Assembly (NCBI GenBank): GCA_001603685.1
Contig: LUZO01000023.1
Coordinates: forward strand, 1 to 28,418
Direction: 5' to 3'
DNA: 28,418 nucleotides
DNA from: Bacteroidales bacterium Bact_23
GTDB taxonomy: Bacteria; Bacteroidota; Bacteroidia; Bacteroidales; Lentimicrobiaceae
The notes under the pieces were generated by a model. The model was not told where the DNA came from and did no database searches. It saw only the letters and a program-made list of their open reading frames with translations. This document shows, in pieces, positions 21,201 to 23,874 of the stretch; position 1 is the stretch's first letter; each line of letters opens with the position of its first letter. The position numbers were made by a program, and so were the translations under genes.

Positions 21201-22515
21201 GCGTCACGAACTCACCTTCGAAGACCACTCGGTATGCGGACATCCGATTTCGCAGTGGAGCTGGGACTTCGGCGATGGCGAAACCCTCACCTACACCCAG
21301 GCTCAACCTACGGTTACCCATACCTATGCGATGAGCGGCACCTATAAGGTTAAACTGGTAGTATCGGCAAGCATTGCCGGCAAGTCGGTGAGCGACAGCC
21401 TGATCCGCACGGTGAAGGTACTGAAGTCGCCCGTTGCAAAGTTCTTCGCACCGGATGTATGTCTCAACAACAACACCATCTTCACCGATAAGTCAGAGTG
21501 GAGTGAATCGAGGATTGAGAAGTGGTTCTGGAACTTTGGCGACCCCAATTCGGTTTATGACACCACTTCCACCAGAAATCCGGCTTACCGCTACGAAAGG
21601 CCCGGCACCTACCATGCCCTGCTCACCGTAACCAACACCTACGGCTGTACCGACACCATTGGCCATCCGCTCAGGGTACACAACCTGCCGGTTGCCGGAT
21701 TCGACTACAGCGTAGCCTGCCAGAACAACCACACCCTGTTCACCGACCTGACCGAAGCCGGCGATACCCTGATAGATCAGTGGTGGTGGAGATTCAGCGA
21801 CTCGCTGAGGATGCTTGGCCTGGCCGGCGTACAGAACCCGCACTTCATTTTCGAAAACACGGGTAAATACAATGTGGAACTGATGGTTGTTGACCACTTC
21901 GGATGCCGCGATACCATTTCGAAACCGCTGGTTGTACATCCCAAACCCATCAGTGCCTTCTCGATGGAGGAGAACTATGAGAACACTCAGGGACGCGTAC
22001 TCTTCACCAACGGCTCAATCGGAGCTACCGCTTACGAGTGGGATTTCAGCACCGGAATTCAGTCGTTCGAGATTGATCCCGTGGTTAACTTCCCGGCCGA
22101 CGGCAAGTATGAGATTACCCTGGTTTCGCTGAACGAGTTCGGTTGCCCCGACACCCTGAAGATGGATTACGACCTGATGTTCAAGGGATTGTGGGTACCC
22201 AATGCCTTCTCGCCCAATAACCCGAATGCATCGGTCAGACTCTTCAAGCCTGTGGGAATCAACCTGCGCAGCTATAAGATGGAAGTTTATGACACATGGG
22301 GCAACCTGCTGTGGATCTCCACCGAACTGGATGCCAACGGCGCTCCCGCCGAAGGATGGAACGGAAGCTTCAACGGCAATATGCTGCCGCAGGATACCTA
22401 CATGTGGAAAGCTACCGCCGTATTCAAGGACGGAACCATCTGGCGCGGCAACGACGCAGGTAAACGCACCAACATACCTGAAAAAACTTATGGTACTGTA
22501 ACTCTCATCAGGTAA
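130..22515 (+). CDS. Giant T9SS-exported repeat adhesin (7,461 aa), SprB-like in architecture
   Basis: This single open frame encodes a probable cell-surface adhesin. The start is ATG at 130, in an AT-rich context typical of Bacteroidota. A signal peptide covers residues 1 to about 28-30: lysine/arginine-rich, then a hydrophobic stretch (ALVLFALVSTIQA). Domain order by residue: Ig-like module to about 124; PKD-like module 125-212; 40 tandem ~89-residue repeats 213-3762; two PKD-like modules 3763-3939; six Ig-like modules 3940-4387; 16 further ~89-residue repeats 4388-5800; 18 PKD modules 5801-7353; T9SS type B (gliding motility-associated) C-terminal domain 7354-7461. The composition is rich in Thr, Ser, Gly, Ala and Asn and poor in charge, as expected for a long beta-sandwich stalk. 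It is longer than F. johnsoniae SprB (about 6,500 aa). The repeats do not resemble an enzyme domain, and I see none. The downstream PorP/SprF gene supports T9SS export and surface attachment. Adhesion or gliding is inferred from architecture; the ligand is unknown. Confidence 0.93.
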   Translation: MKTFYKIFGGKRVRRALVLFALVSTIQAISQPCSVPTEAFLTGSTTICQGSSTNILLNISGGVAPWRVIYSINGSLQPEISGIVSSPYTIPATIAGVYKIEQIHDADDCPGTVTGSPVTIVVNPLPAGAGIITGPTTICSNQLNLVYSVSPIAHATSYEWQFPAGLTVSGPSNGSTITLNASGAVAGTIRVRAKNSCGNGAWSPDLVISIVPAPTVNAGPDGQTCFTANFPVNGSATNYSSVSWSTSGSGSFVNQNSLSAIYVPSAADAANGSVVLTLTATANAPCSNTVSDNMTLSLTGLPVVNAGPDFSSCGTNGVNLSGSSASNYSSLQWSSSGTGSFSNPAALHPIYTPSAADVAAGSVNLILTAYGNLSCSGESVNDQMTLFLNQGPAISAGNPASTCEGESYTITDATASNYGTITWTTSGTGTFVNNGTLSPTYTPSLADAIAGSVNLTLSATALAPCTGTVTSVKTLSITRRATANAGPDGTTCGTTPYTISGANATNYSSLLWTTTGSGSFVNPGILNATYIPGAADLVAGTVTLTLTLKGNSPCSVDVTDNMVLTISNLPVANAGTDGSTCEGTPFTISTASASNYATINWTSSGTGILNNPTTLTPSYTPSHADAVAGVVTLTLTATGVPPCASNAADAMQIVVTPLPVVDAGVNFSVCGGSSFTVPGASASNYSSLQWTTSGSGTLMDADKINPTYTPSAADVANGSVVLTLTANSNAPCTGSVDDAVMITINQLPSVFAGDDLTICEGPHNVTGATASDYSALMWTGNGDGTFINPTSLTPIYTPGPGDLINGLVTLTLTATALPPCTNVISDNVILTIRPLSQVYAGPNAVVCEGGSYELVNATASNYTSLTWSTSGSGNFNNANTLNPRYTPSMADIANGSITLTLTATNPPCTPETSDMTLSIRSNPVANAGTDAQICEGSSYSVNNATATNASSVSWSSSGSGILMNPTTLTPTYIPSAADIMIGSVQLTMTAYAMAPCIITDSDVMEITITHEPTAFAGNDATICANQTHTISGSTASNYSSLAWSTSGDGVILAANTLYPTYIPGIIDESLGYAILTLTAYGNSPCTGNATDQMMLTVVSEPVVDAGPDIQICVGSNVPLTDASALSTSSVYWTTSGSGSFSDPTLVNPVYTPSPQDITNGSVILMITGQGIAPCSGSTFDIMTLQISQPPVVDAGSDGVICETGSYYIFDASATNYSAITWTTMGDGMFSNHNSINPTYTPGPADIAAGSVLLYLNATSLLPCSGSVSDAMLLTIHPMPTINAGPDAATCEGDTYLLSSATALDYSSLQWTSSGSGWFSNNSILNPIYTPSSADIINGSVTLTLTASGLLPCSGQVTDQMVLTIRRQPVANAGNDETICVGSFTITTASAANYHTLQWVSSGTAGTLLNANTITPTYMPSPADIANGSVVLTLTATANTPCSVPAVDQMIITIRPLIEVNAGADATICETATFTPNTASASNYTSIQWSTSGSGSFINANTLTPTYTPSPADIALGWVNLILTGTSIPPCNQTVSDNMRLTFVKEAVVDAGNSTTICEGATYVTSSASVLNHTSLQWSTSGTGVFTDPTILVTTYTPSAADIANGSVTLTLTATSLAPCSAPISDFMVLTIENRPQVDAGIDATICETQSYHVTTATASHYSSLHWTTSGNGTFVNGNSLNPTYTPGSADIAAGSVILTLTANPSAPCTSPASDSFILTINKAATVNAGADASVCEGTGLIILDATAANYTTLNWSTSGTGTFSNASTLNPTYYPSNEDVINGSVVLTLTATSNAPCSATAADSKVVTVIAVPEVDAGPDAVSCGLALFNITGATASDYASLQWSTSGSGIFTNSTQLNPDYQPSAADLAAGSVTLTLTAISNAPCPSDPYDSFVLTLIPEATANAGADATVCTGDTYVVFDATATNYSAVNWTHNGSGVLTGGNSLTPSYTPSAADAVAGSVILQLTAYGNSPCGDIIDSKTLTISPMPEAFAGPDATICYGNGYTLNLATAQHYSSVLWSTSGSGTFSNPSLLHPVYTPGAADLLAGQVILTLTVDATAPCTGTASDFMILMFEEGPVANAGADATICEDAIFTVSTASATNYLTLQWTSSGDGSFSLGNTLTPTYTPGTADLHTGYVTLTLHAYGNPPCTEHSDAMLLTFAKRVTANAGADVTICETGTVIVADANAHNYSSVIWTSSGSGTIADANSLTPVYTPSAADISAGSVILTLTAYGQSPCNGTAVDSKLVVIAPAPRVNAGPDATLCQGSDYTISGATASGTATLTWTTSGSGTFSGNGTLTPTYTPSLADFTLGSVTLTLTGSAISPCASPATDAMILTLIPAATVDAGVNATICENDSYTVSTATAANYSSIVWTSSGSGVLSGENSLTPTYTPSAADIANGSVVLTLTAISAAPCSTPVSDQMIITINQEPEAYAGGDATICEGQLFTVTGATATTGLVFTWSSNGTGTFLNQNTLTPTYIPSAADIAAGYVTITLSVQGTGACNMLVSDDMKLTIDPMATVNAGPDTAICEGYNYTLSSATAANYASVSWSSSGSGSFTNPAIVNATYHPSAADIANGSVTLTITATAKGACSGPVSDLMILSFNTLPLVNAGPDVNSCDAAITLNGATASNYSSLLWTSSGTGTLSNGTTLTPTYVPSPADVVNGFVDLTLTAQATAPCTGSASDVVRINLNEGPVVNAGSDGAICEGSTFAISGASASHTSLLTWSTSGSGTFSNPNILNPVYTPGASDIAAGSVILTLTGSPVAPCTTPATDQITLAITKVATAFAGTDDVTCSASYLLTGATAANYSSLTWKTSGSGTFINQTTLTPTYQPSAADFANGSVILTLEVMSNAPCTQLVTDSKVLTLMNGPQASAGIDDAVCEGSAFMITTATASNYSTISWSSSGSGTFSGQTSLNPVYTPSSADIANGSVTLTLTATAASPCSNTVTDQMLLTIRRAATANAGAYAAICEGSTYTLNGTVAYSSLFAWSTGGDGTFANSGTLTPVYTPGPADIAAGSVTITLTAYPAAPCNVPATDIMILNISKQPLVNAGPDAVSCNSNYNITGATASNYNTLSWSTSGTGTFMNPTSINPTYVASTADLSAGSVTLTLTATGNLPCTNSVSDAFVLSFAPVPTVSAGSDDAVCGNGSYALTGASAVNYSAITWSTSGNGTFSNTTHVNPEYYPSSDDVAAGSVVLTITATSLAPCNSTTSDNMTLTFNVSPVASAGPNANSCGTASFQVTGATASNYSSINWTHNGTGTLNGSNSLNPVYTPSAGDVANGQVTLTLHALAIAPCTGEATSSMKLNLQDGPMAYAGADAAVCEGNSHTLSTATASGYATLLWTTSGSGTFSNAAAVNPVYYPSAADIAAGSVTLTLTLHGAPPCNSTDVDQMVLTIQRLPVANAGPDAVACGSTYQLVNASAANYSAVNWTTSGSGFFTNSTLVNAVYTPSAADIATGSVTLTLTVTGTAPCNSMAADQMILTIGAPVTASAGADASTCGNTPFTVSTASASNYASINWTSSGTGTFSDQNTLHPTYTPSSGDIALGAVTLTMHVQGHAPCFTNVQDNMLLTILKSATANAGPDAQICNGASHTITGASATNYAAISWTSTGTGTFVSGNTLTPTYNPSTQDYLNGSVILTLTAISPAPCAGSTSDEMMLTFKDGPLAYAGPDAEICGGASFTVSGATASGYTTLNWTSSGTGSIVNGNSLTPTYIPSNGDRVAGSVNLILTVQGAAPCFGSHSDVMILTISSQPTGIPVITGPQNVCAGQTGVGYSVIPVPYATSYNWILPSGATIVSGANSHSIVVDFSMSAVSGDIYVTSSSICGSGPVSAAYPVTVSPLPGNPGIIMGPASICQNTDGVVYTINPVSGATAYQWTVPAGATIVAGMSTTSITVDYSTTAVSGNVTVTPQNGCGSGNASTLAVTVNPMPAAPVITANGPIEFCEGGSVELTASSGYASYLWSNGETTQSIVVTTFGTYSVTATDATGCASLPSNEITVNVHMLFVPDITITGSTDLCQGESVVLTAPAGYAVYQWNNGQTSQSITVTTAGVYNVTLTDAFGCVSLPSADINVTVHPIPATPDITAGGPLSFCAGGSVTLSAPAGYASYLWSNGETTQSILVTNSGVFSVIVGDLNGCNSLSSASVTVNVHPYPATPSITASGPTTFCKGGSVVLTASSGYASYLWSNGETTQSITVTTSGSYTVVVSDNIGCASQPSAPMSVTVLQAPTPNIVANGPVSFCTGGSVVLSAPAGFAAYLWSNGETTQDITVTTSGSYYVQITDANGCLSDPSNTIVVNVYAPTVPPVITASGPTTICDGESVVLTAPAGYASYSWSNGQTTQSIVVTVAGDYHVVVTDANGCSSAMSNIIHVTVVPLPDADAGPNDAICAGSSYLITGATASNYSSLVWTSSGSGSFVNNGTLNATYIPSAGDISTGHVILTLSATGNGPCTMDAQSSMLLSIIKAPTANAGPDFNICEGSNINISGAMASNYQSVSWSTTGTGTFLNGNTLTPTYIPSTADINSGLVSLTLNAWPYAPCATPATDALLVTINRAPQVFAGANASICPPDQYTTLTATASHCTHLMWSTNGTGTFTDPTSLVTVYNPSSADITNGSVTLTLTGYASSPCANVSDDVVLVLIPSPVANAGADQTICEGENIILSGTAGGYQSVFWTTSGTGTIVNGNTLTPTYIPSTDDINNGWVTLTLTANPLAPCAVPAIDAMQLNITRTPKIFAGNDASLCPAGPYTTNTATAADYSYLQWSSTGTGTFSGTSDLVTVYTPSVADIANGTVTLTLTGFANSPCSAVSDNIVLLLSNAPTANAGPDHLICEGSHVSITGASASHYQSLNWATSGTGTIINGNSLTPTYIPSTADIINGTVILSLTATPVSPCATAASDATTITITRTPQVFAGDDTALCPAGPYTTMTATQSFAAMVQWSTNGTGTFSDATSLITTYTPSAQDMANGNVTLTLTGYAGAPCSNVSDNMILYLSDAPVVYAGADVTICEGMQHTITGATASNYQSISWISSGSGTFMNGNTLSPTYIPSNADIANGNVVLSLVAVPKAPCTGNVTDAMLLTIERKPQIFAGADAAICPPGSYTIADATASNYIALQWSSSGSGSFTSTSTLVTTYTPSAGDIAAGTVTLTLTGFANSPCSNVSDEVVLFLVPEATVNAGPDAAICGGSQFMVTGATATNYASLNWTTSGTGTFVNNGSLTPTYIPGTADIANGMVILTLTANPIAPCAIQASDALILTINGAAQANAGPNGQTCYGDNFYLAGATASNYADILWTTSGTGSFTNPTEVNATYIPSAGDLATGNVTLTMTAYGQSPCGDHSDFMVLSITPGATVDAGDDMNICFGPAPITGASASNYASLQWTVTFGSGTLINATSIMPTYVPSAGDLANGYAILTLTANPLAPCTNPLADNKTIYISETPVVFAGLDETICEGSSYTINDATASNYANLTWSSSGTGTWVNINTLNPTYTPGAADIAAGSVILTLTATNGNCPVVTDYKQLNIQHEVSVDAGISDAICEGSTYSLYTATASGYANLLWSTSGTGSFSNANALNPVYNPSAADIAAGSVVLTLTGFSSAPCSGTASDNMTLQIRKAPLADAGSDQTICQGEQHVIADAQAYNYASVIWTTSGTGTFINGSSLTATYVPSPADVAAGSVTLTLIASNPPCADAVDSQTLTIIKLAEVNAGPDATICRLCNYTVTGASVNNAQSFSWTSTGTGTLTNENTLTPTYQPSNADINNGSVTLILTAQSVSGCGSVSDEMVIYINQAPDLEFTWSPVCSGQPTQFTVDPVITDVNAIAVWHWNFGDGVYSNVMNPTHTFPAPGVYNVTLTATDTAGYSSKLTHIVEIYSTPISFFSFDTPNCLGEPTQFHNLSSTENGYITEWVWDFGDGSPTVTVNFPDDPNVAHTYANSGIFEVTLSIKNSFGCETSWSTQVTVTPNPVANFYYTTLCEDLLVSFQNASFPNGAGNVESWSWDFDDPASGIFNHSDLENPEHIFSAPGTYDVTLTVTNFNNCSGTITKTITVGEAPAVEFTWDDSCEQTLTNFYTDATVVNVNEVATYAWDFGDGQQSNHRDPQHLYAAAGTYTVTLTITNTDGCSNSISHLVTVAAKPVAFFSFDEPTCFETKTVFNDLSYAADGYITEWEWIFGDGNSVTVTFPNNPNVEHQYANPGFYNVTLNITTSLGCENTVTRLVEVTPNPVANFDATNACLGEPVVFTDLSQTNGGGNIVNWAWDFGDPTSGVNNNSTLKNPTHIYAQPGTYTVSLIVTTANSCADTATMDIVIAPAPDVDFVFTNGCSNDTIQFTSTGFVNQATTLAWFWQFGDGTTSTEADPQHIYTTHGIFYVSLTITDNMGCTATVEHPVSVVPGPQAMFGFSTPACSGSDVQFTDLSVNNGSVITQWLWDFGDGQSQLVTAPGNPNVTHTYANAGAYSVKLTVTNLQGCDASASMTIMIVPGPVAEFTFDGGCQGSQVQFTDQSATNGGTALVQWLWNFGDPASGIANTSNLQHPVHIFNAPGTYTVTLETTSASGCVSVVNHDVVITPPPAVAFIINSGTCVGEPVEFEPDPAVMDLTSIASWEWNFGDGSPVSHASSPVHVYNVAGTYQVTLTAMNNDGCANSTTQTITIGAVPVAAFTFNSGCTGNSTSFNDLSYSVTGEPITGWLWKFNDPNAAPGTDTSTVQHPVYNYSAQGVYNVTLTATTASGCSGSITIPVQIFPGPTAAFDYVTNACSNGSVYFQDASSSYMGAITGWNWEFAPGYTSTLQNPHHNFYHTDSCYNVKLIVTDMRGCTDTLVKQVCIPAGLKVEIDHSVTCFGDTTLFTPVLVAPAGDSLVAFEWNFDDVASGIHNTSTLRNPQHYFASTGSYLVSLVATDVNSCKTTVYKRVEVLELPVAGFSYVPGACDSTIYFTDFSTGNGSPIATWIWNYGDGTADTLTSAPADTSHFYHTSGVFNVSLTVITVNGCEATITREVDRMPCINALFDHLDTLSCERHELTFEDHSVCGHPISQWSWDFGDGETLTYTQAQPTVTHTYAMSGTYKVKLVVSASIAGKSVSDSLIRTVKVLKSPVAKFFAPDVCLNNNTIFTDKSEWSESRIEKWFWNFGDPNSVYDTTSTRNPAYRYERPGTYHALLTVTNTYGCTDTIGHPLRVHNLPVAGFDYSVACQNNHTLFTDLTEAGDTLIDQWWWRFSDSLRMLGLAGVQNPHFIFENTGKYNVELMVVDHFGCRDTISKPLVVHPKPISAFSMEENYENTQGRVLFTNGSIGATAYEWDFSTGIQSFEIDPVVNFPADGKYEITLVSLNEFGCPDTLKMDYDLMFKGLWVPNAFSPNNPNASVRLFKPVGINLRSYKMEVYDTWGNLLWISTELDANGAPAEGWNGSFNGNMLPQDTYMWKATAVFKDGTIWRGNDAGKRTNIPEKTYGTVTLIR
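220..765 (+). other. N-terminal Ig-like module plus first PKD-like module
   Basis: Bases 220-501 encode an Ig-like module with TTICQGSS, an apparent GG-APW turn and a closing DDCPGTV. This layout is common at the N-terminus of Bacteroidota surface proteins with gliding-type C-terminal domains. Bases 502-765 encode a PKD-like module (IITGPTTIC ... SYEWQFPAG ... CGNGAWS), the same type as the pair at 11416-11946. It immediately precedes the first ~89-residue array. Boundaries are by eye. Confidence 0.7.
766..11415 (+). repeat. Array 1: 40 tandem ~89-residue two-cysteine repeats
   Basis: This coding tandem array has a ~266-base unit, 40 copies counted by eye. Each copy opens with a two-residue linker and a hydrophobic strand ending in AG(P/A/T)D, then xxxC at about position 13. 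It continues with A(T/S)ASNYSSLxW, (S/T)SGSGTF, TLxPTYTPS, AADIAxGSV and LTLTA, then PC near position 75, and closes with a (S/T)DxMxLTI strand. Every copy keeps both cysteines, the central W (about 33), the Gly-x-Gly turn, the YxP and the Asp of AADIA in most cases. The pattern looks like a PKD/Ig-type beta-sandwich with one possible disulfide, but I cannot assign a named family. Copies differ from each other enough that a misassembly is unlikely to have created all of them. No higher-order period is obvious in this array. Confidence 0.9.
11416..11946 (+). other. Two PKD-like modules interrupting the repeat arrays
   Basis: Two consecutive modules of about 88 residues share the pattern (I/V)xGPxxxCxxxxGVxYS followed by A(T/Y)xYxW, xPxGATIV, then VDxSxxAVSG and a late C-G-SG. 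They match the single module at 502-765 and resemble the PKD-like family often written PKD_6. They mark the end of array 1. Together with the six Ig-like modules that follow, they form a distinct segment between two arrays of the same repeat. Confidence 0.75.
11947..13290 (+). repeat. Six tandem ~75-residue Ig-like modules
   Basis: Six units of about 75 residues each begin with PxITAxGPxxFCxGG or a close variant. They continue with SVVLTA(P/S)xGYASYLWSNG, (E/Q)TTQSI and VTTSGxYxV, and end with DxxGCxSxPS. The two cysteines (FC and GC) frame the sandwich. Such Ig-like units are frequent in Bacteroidota extracellular proteins with gliding-type C-terminal domains. Bases around the recurring YLWSNGET motif are strongly conserved between copies, suggesting relatively recent duplication or gene conversion. 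Confidence 0.85.
13291..17529 (+). repeat. Array 2: 16 further copies of the ~89-residue repeat
   Basis: These are the same unit as array 1, 16 copies by eye, for a total of 56 in the protein. Copies 2-9 (13558-15678) alternate between two subtypes, giving a dimeric higher-order repeat. Copy 3 has an extra cysteine (SHCTH), and the last copy, next to the PKD block, has one too (TICRLC). All 16 retain the two standard cysteines. Confidence 0.9.
13558..15678 (+). repeat. Higher-order dimer: four ~530-base units within array 2
   Basis: Eight consecutive ~89-residue copies alternate. Odd-placed units carry a YQS before the core W, an NGNTLTPTYIPS or NGNSLTPTYIPS type strand, and a C-terminal linker ending in R. 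Even-placed units begin PQVFAG or PKIFAG, have C-P-(P/A) after the first cysteine, (Y)TT(M/N/L)TAT, an LVT(V/T)Y strand, and end FANSPCSxVSD or similar. The total of 707 codons divides into four units of about 177 residues. This implies that amplification used a two-repeat unit here, after the two subtypes had diverged. Confidence 0.85.
17530..19863 (+). repeat. Higher-order trimer: three ~778-base units of PKD modules
   Basis: PKD modules 1-9 repeat as A-B-C three times. Type A (1, 4, 7) has short loops and a (H/Q)xF or QH-Y after the GDG. Type B (2, 5, 8) has (F/M)F(S/G)F near the start, (Y/V)IT(E/Q)W and a long loop ending NPNV-H-YAN or DPNV-H-YAN. Type C (3, 6, 9) has PVA(N/E)F, GN or AL before the W, and the DP(A/T)SG insertion with a NxSxL(x)(N/H)P stretch. 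Module 10 is again type A, and later modules lose the regular order. The three units total 778 codons, about 259 each. Confidence 0.85.
17530..22188 (+). repeat. Eighteen tandem PKD modules
   Basis: About 86 residues per module. Each starts P(V/A)A(x)F, has an early cysteine, a W(D/N)FGDG-type signature, HxYxxxGxYxVTLT, and a later GC. The PKD signature is clear in most. It varies to W-FDDPASG or W-FGDPxSG in modules 3, 6, 9, 13 and 16, and is degraded in 12 (WEFAPG), 17 (WRFSDS) and 18 (WDFSTG). Module 12 has four cysteines. PKD modules are known as extracellular beta-sandwich spacers or protein and carbohydrate contact modules. Here they form the stalk nearest the C-terminal sorting domain, presumably close to the cell surface. 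Confidence 0.92.
22189..22512 (+). other. T9SS type B (gliding motility-associated) C-terminal sorting domain
   Basis: Residues 7354-7461 show VPNAFSPNN, then an LRSYKMEVYDTWGNLLW strand, GWNG, LPQDTYMWKA and a final GTVTLIR. This is the family pattern of the gliding motility-associated C-terminal domain (the CHU_C / TIGR04131 type). It differs from the commonest form in lacking the NGDGxND segment after the FSPN, and has NPNAS followed by a KPVGINL stretch instead. In this class the domain directs passage through the T9SS outer-membrane channel and depends on a PorP/SprF-like partner, which is the next gene. Confidence 0.92.
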
Positions 22516-22557
22516 GGTAATAAGGAACTCAGATTAACTGACAAAAAACTTAAAGTC

Positions 22558-23670
22558 ATGAAAAAGATAAGCTTAACCATTCTGACCATATTAGCCCTGA
22601 TGTTTGTAAAAACCTCGGTTGCTCAGGATCCGTTATTCTCGCAATTCTATAACAATCCGGTTTATTACAACCCGGCCGCCGTGGGGCTGAATCCCGGTAT
22701 GCGAGCCAGGTTCCATGTCCGCGATCAGTGGCCGCAACTGCCCGGTGAGCTGCGTACATACAACTTTAGTATGGACATCGCCGAGCGCCACATTCCCGGA
22801 TCGGGAGGCCTTGGACTGGCAATTATGAACGACAATGCCGGAACGGGTTACCTGAAAACTTCGGCAGTCGGGCTCTCCACTTCGGTGAGGGTCCCGCTGC
22901 AGGAGAACATGGTTACCCAGGTTGGAATTATGACTTCGTTTGTGCAGAAAGGTCTGAACTGGGATAACCTCGTATTCACCGACCAGTTGCATGCCGTTTA
23001 CGGCAATATCTACGAGTCGGCGTTCCAGGCGCCCGAAAACGGCAATCTGTTCTATCCCGATTTCGCAACCGGAGGCATCTTCAGATTTACCGAGAGCAGC
23101 AGTACATTCAGCGCCATTCAGGGAACTTTCGGGCTGGCCGTACATCACCTGTTCAGGCCCAACGAATCCTTCCTCGGACTCACCGCTCCCCTGCCCAGGA
23201 AACTGGCCATCACCGGAGATCTGATTCTGGAAGTTGACGGAATGGGCGACAAAATGTACTTCCAGCGTCAGGAAGCCAACAAAAACAGCTTCAAATTCAA
23301 CCCCGGCTTCATTTTTGAATCGCAGGCCGATTTCAAAACCTACGCCGTGGGAGTTAATATTCTGAAATCATCAATCTATACCGGAGTATGGTTCCGCAAC
23401 CGCACCACCGAGCTTACCAAGTCGAACGACCTGATCTTTATGCTCGGACTGAATGCGCCGCTATCGAACAACACCCGGATGAAAATCAACTATACTTACG
23501 ACTTTGTACTCACTGAGATCAGAACCGTGACAGGATGCTCGCACGAAGTATCCATCATTCTCGAACTGGACGACTTCAACATCTTCAACCGCGGCCGGAA
23601 CACCGGAGGCTTCGGCTTCTCGAACAGAAACTACCGCTCGCGCCAGGAACTTGAATGCTGCCCGTTCTGA
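22558..23670 (+). CDS. PorP/SprF family T9SS-associated outer-membrane protein
   Basis: This 370-residue protein has a clear Sec signal peptide: MKKISLTILTILALMFVKTSVA, likely cut after residue 22. The mature start QDPLFSQFYNNPVYYNPAAVG is the hallmark of the PorP/SprF family. The remainder has alternating strands and aromatic girdles, consistent with an outer-membrane beta-barrel; it ends in an Arg/Asn-rich tail with ECCPF. It is somewhat longer than many members (around 300-340). Only 42 bases separate it from the giant gene's stop, with no terminator between, so co-transcription is likely. In F. johnsoniae, SprF is required for surface delivery of SprB, and type B C-terminal domains generally need such a partner. 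I infer this protein is the dedicated partner of the adhesin. I give no symbol because porP and sprF orthology cannot be separated here. Confidence 0.93.
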   Translation: MKKISLTILTILALMFVKTSVAQDPLFSQFYNNPVYYNPAAVGLNPGMRARFHVRDQWPQLPGELRTYNFSMDIAERHIPGSGGLGLAIMNDNAGTGYLKTSAVGLSTSVRVPLQENMVTQVGIMTSFVQKGLNWDNLVFTDQLHAVYGNIYESAFQAPENGNLFYPDFATGGIFRFTESSSTFSAIQGTFGLAVHHLFRPNESFLGLTAPLPRKLAITGDLILEVDGMGDKMYFQRQEANKNSFKFNPGFIFESQADFKTYAVGVNILKSSIYTGVWFRNRTTELTKSNDLIFMLGLNAPLSNNTRMKINYTYDFVLTEIRTVTGCSHEVSIILELDDFNIFNRGRNTGGFGFSNRNYRSRQELECCPF

Positions 23671-23726
23671 CAAAGATAACGCGACACCCCCCCGACCATT
23701 CGTAAACAAATGGTCTTCGCAGAGAG

Positions 23727-23751
23727 AGGCTCCTTTTCGGAGCCTTTTTTT
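23727..23751 (+). terminator. Rho-independent terminator after the adhesin/PorP unit
   Basis: AGGCTCC (23727-23733), loop TTTTC, then GGAGCCT (23739-23745), followed by a run of T to 23751. The stem is 7 bp with five G:C pairs. It lies 57 bases after the PorP/SprF stop and would end the + strand transcript. Confidence 0.9.
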
Positions 23752-23820
23752 GTTGGCTGCTTCAGATTGCATTTCCGGTAAAACCGGCAAATTTATTCCC
23801 GCCGGATTCCGCCTGTGCGC

Positions 23821-23849
23821 AAAAAAAAAGAGGCCCCTTTCGGGACCTC
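23821..23849 (-). terminator. Rho-independent terminator of the antiporter gene
   Basis: Read on the minus strand, GAGGTCCC, loop GAAA, GGGGCCTC (one G:U pair) is followed by nine T (the A-run at 23821-23829). It starts 26 bases past the antiporter stop. Facing the + strand terminator at 23727-23751, it insulates the convergent genes. Confidence 0.9.
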
Positions 23850-23874
23850 CGGAATGAATTTTACCGGCTGCTTA

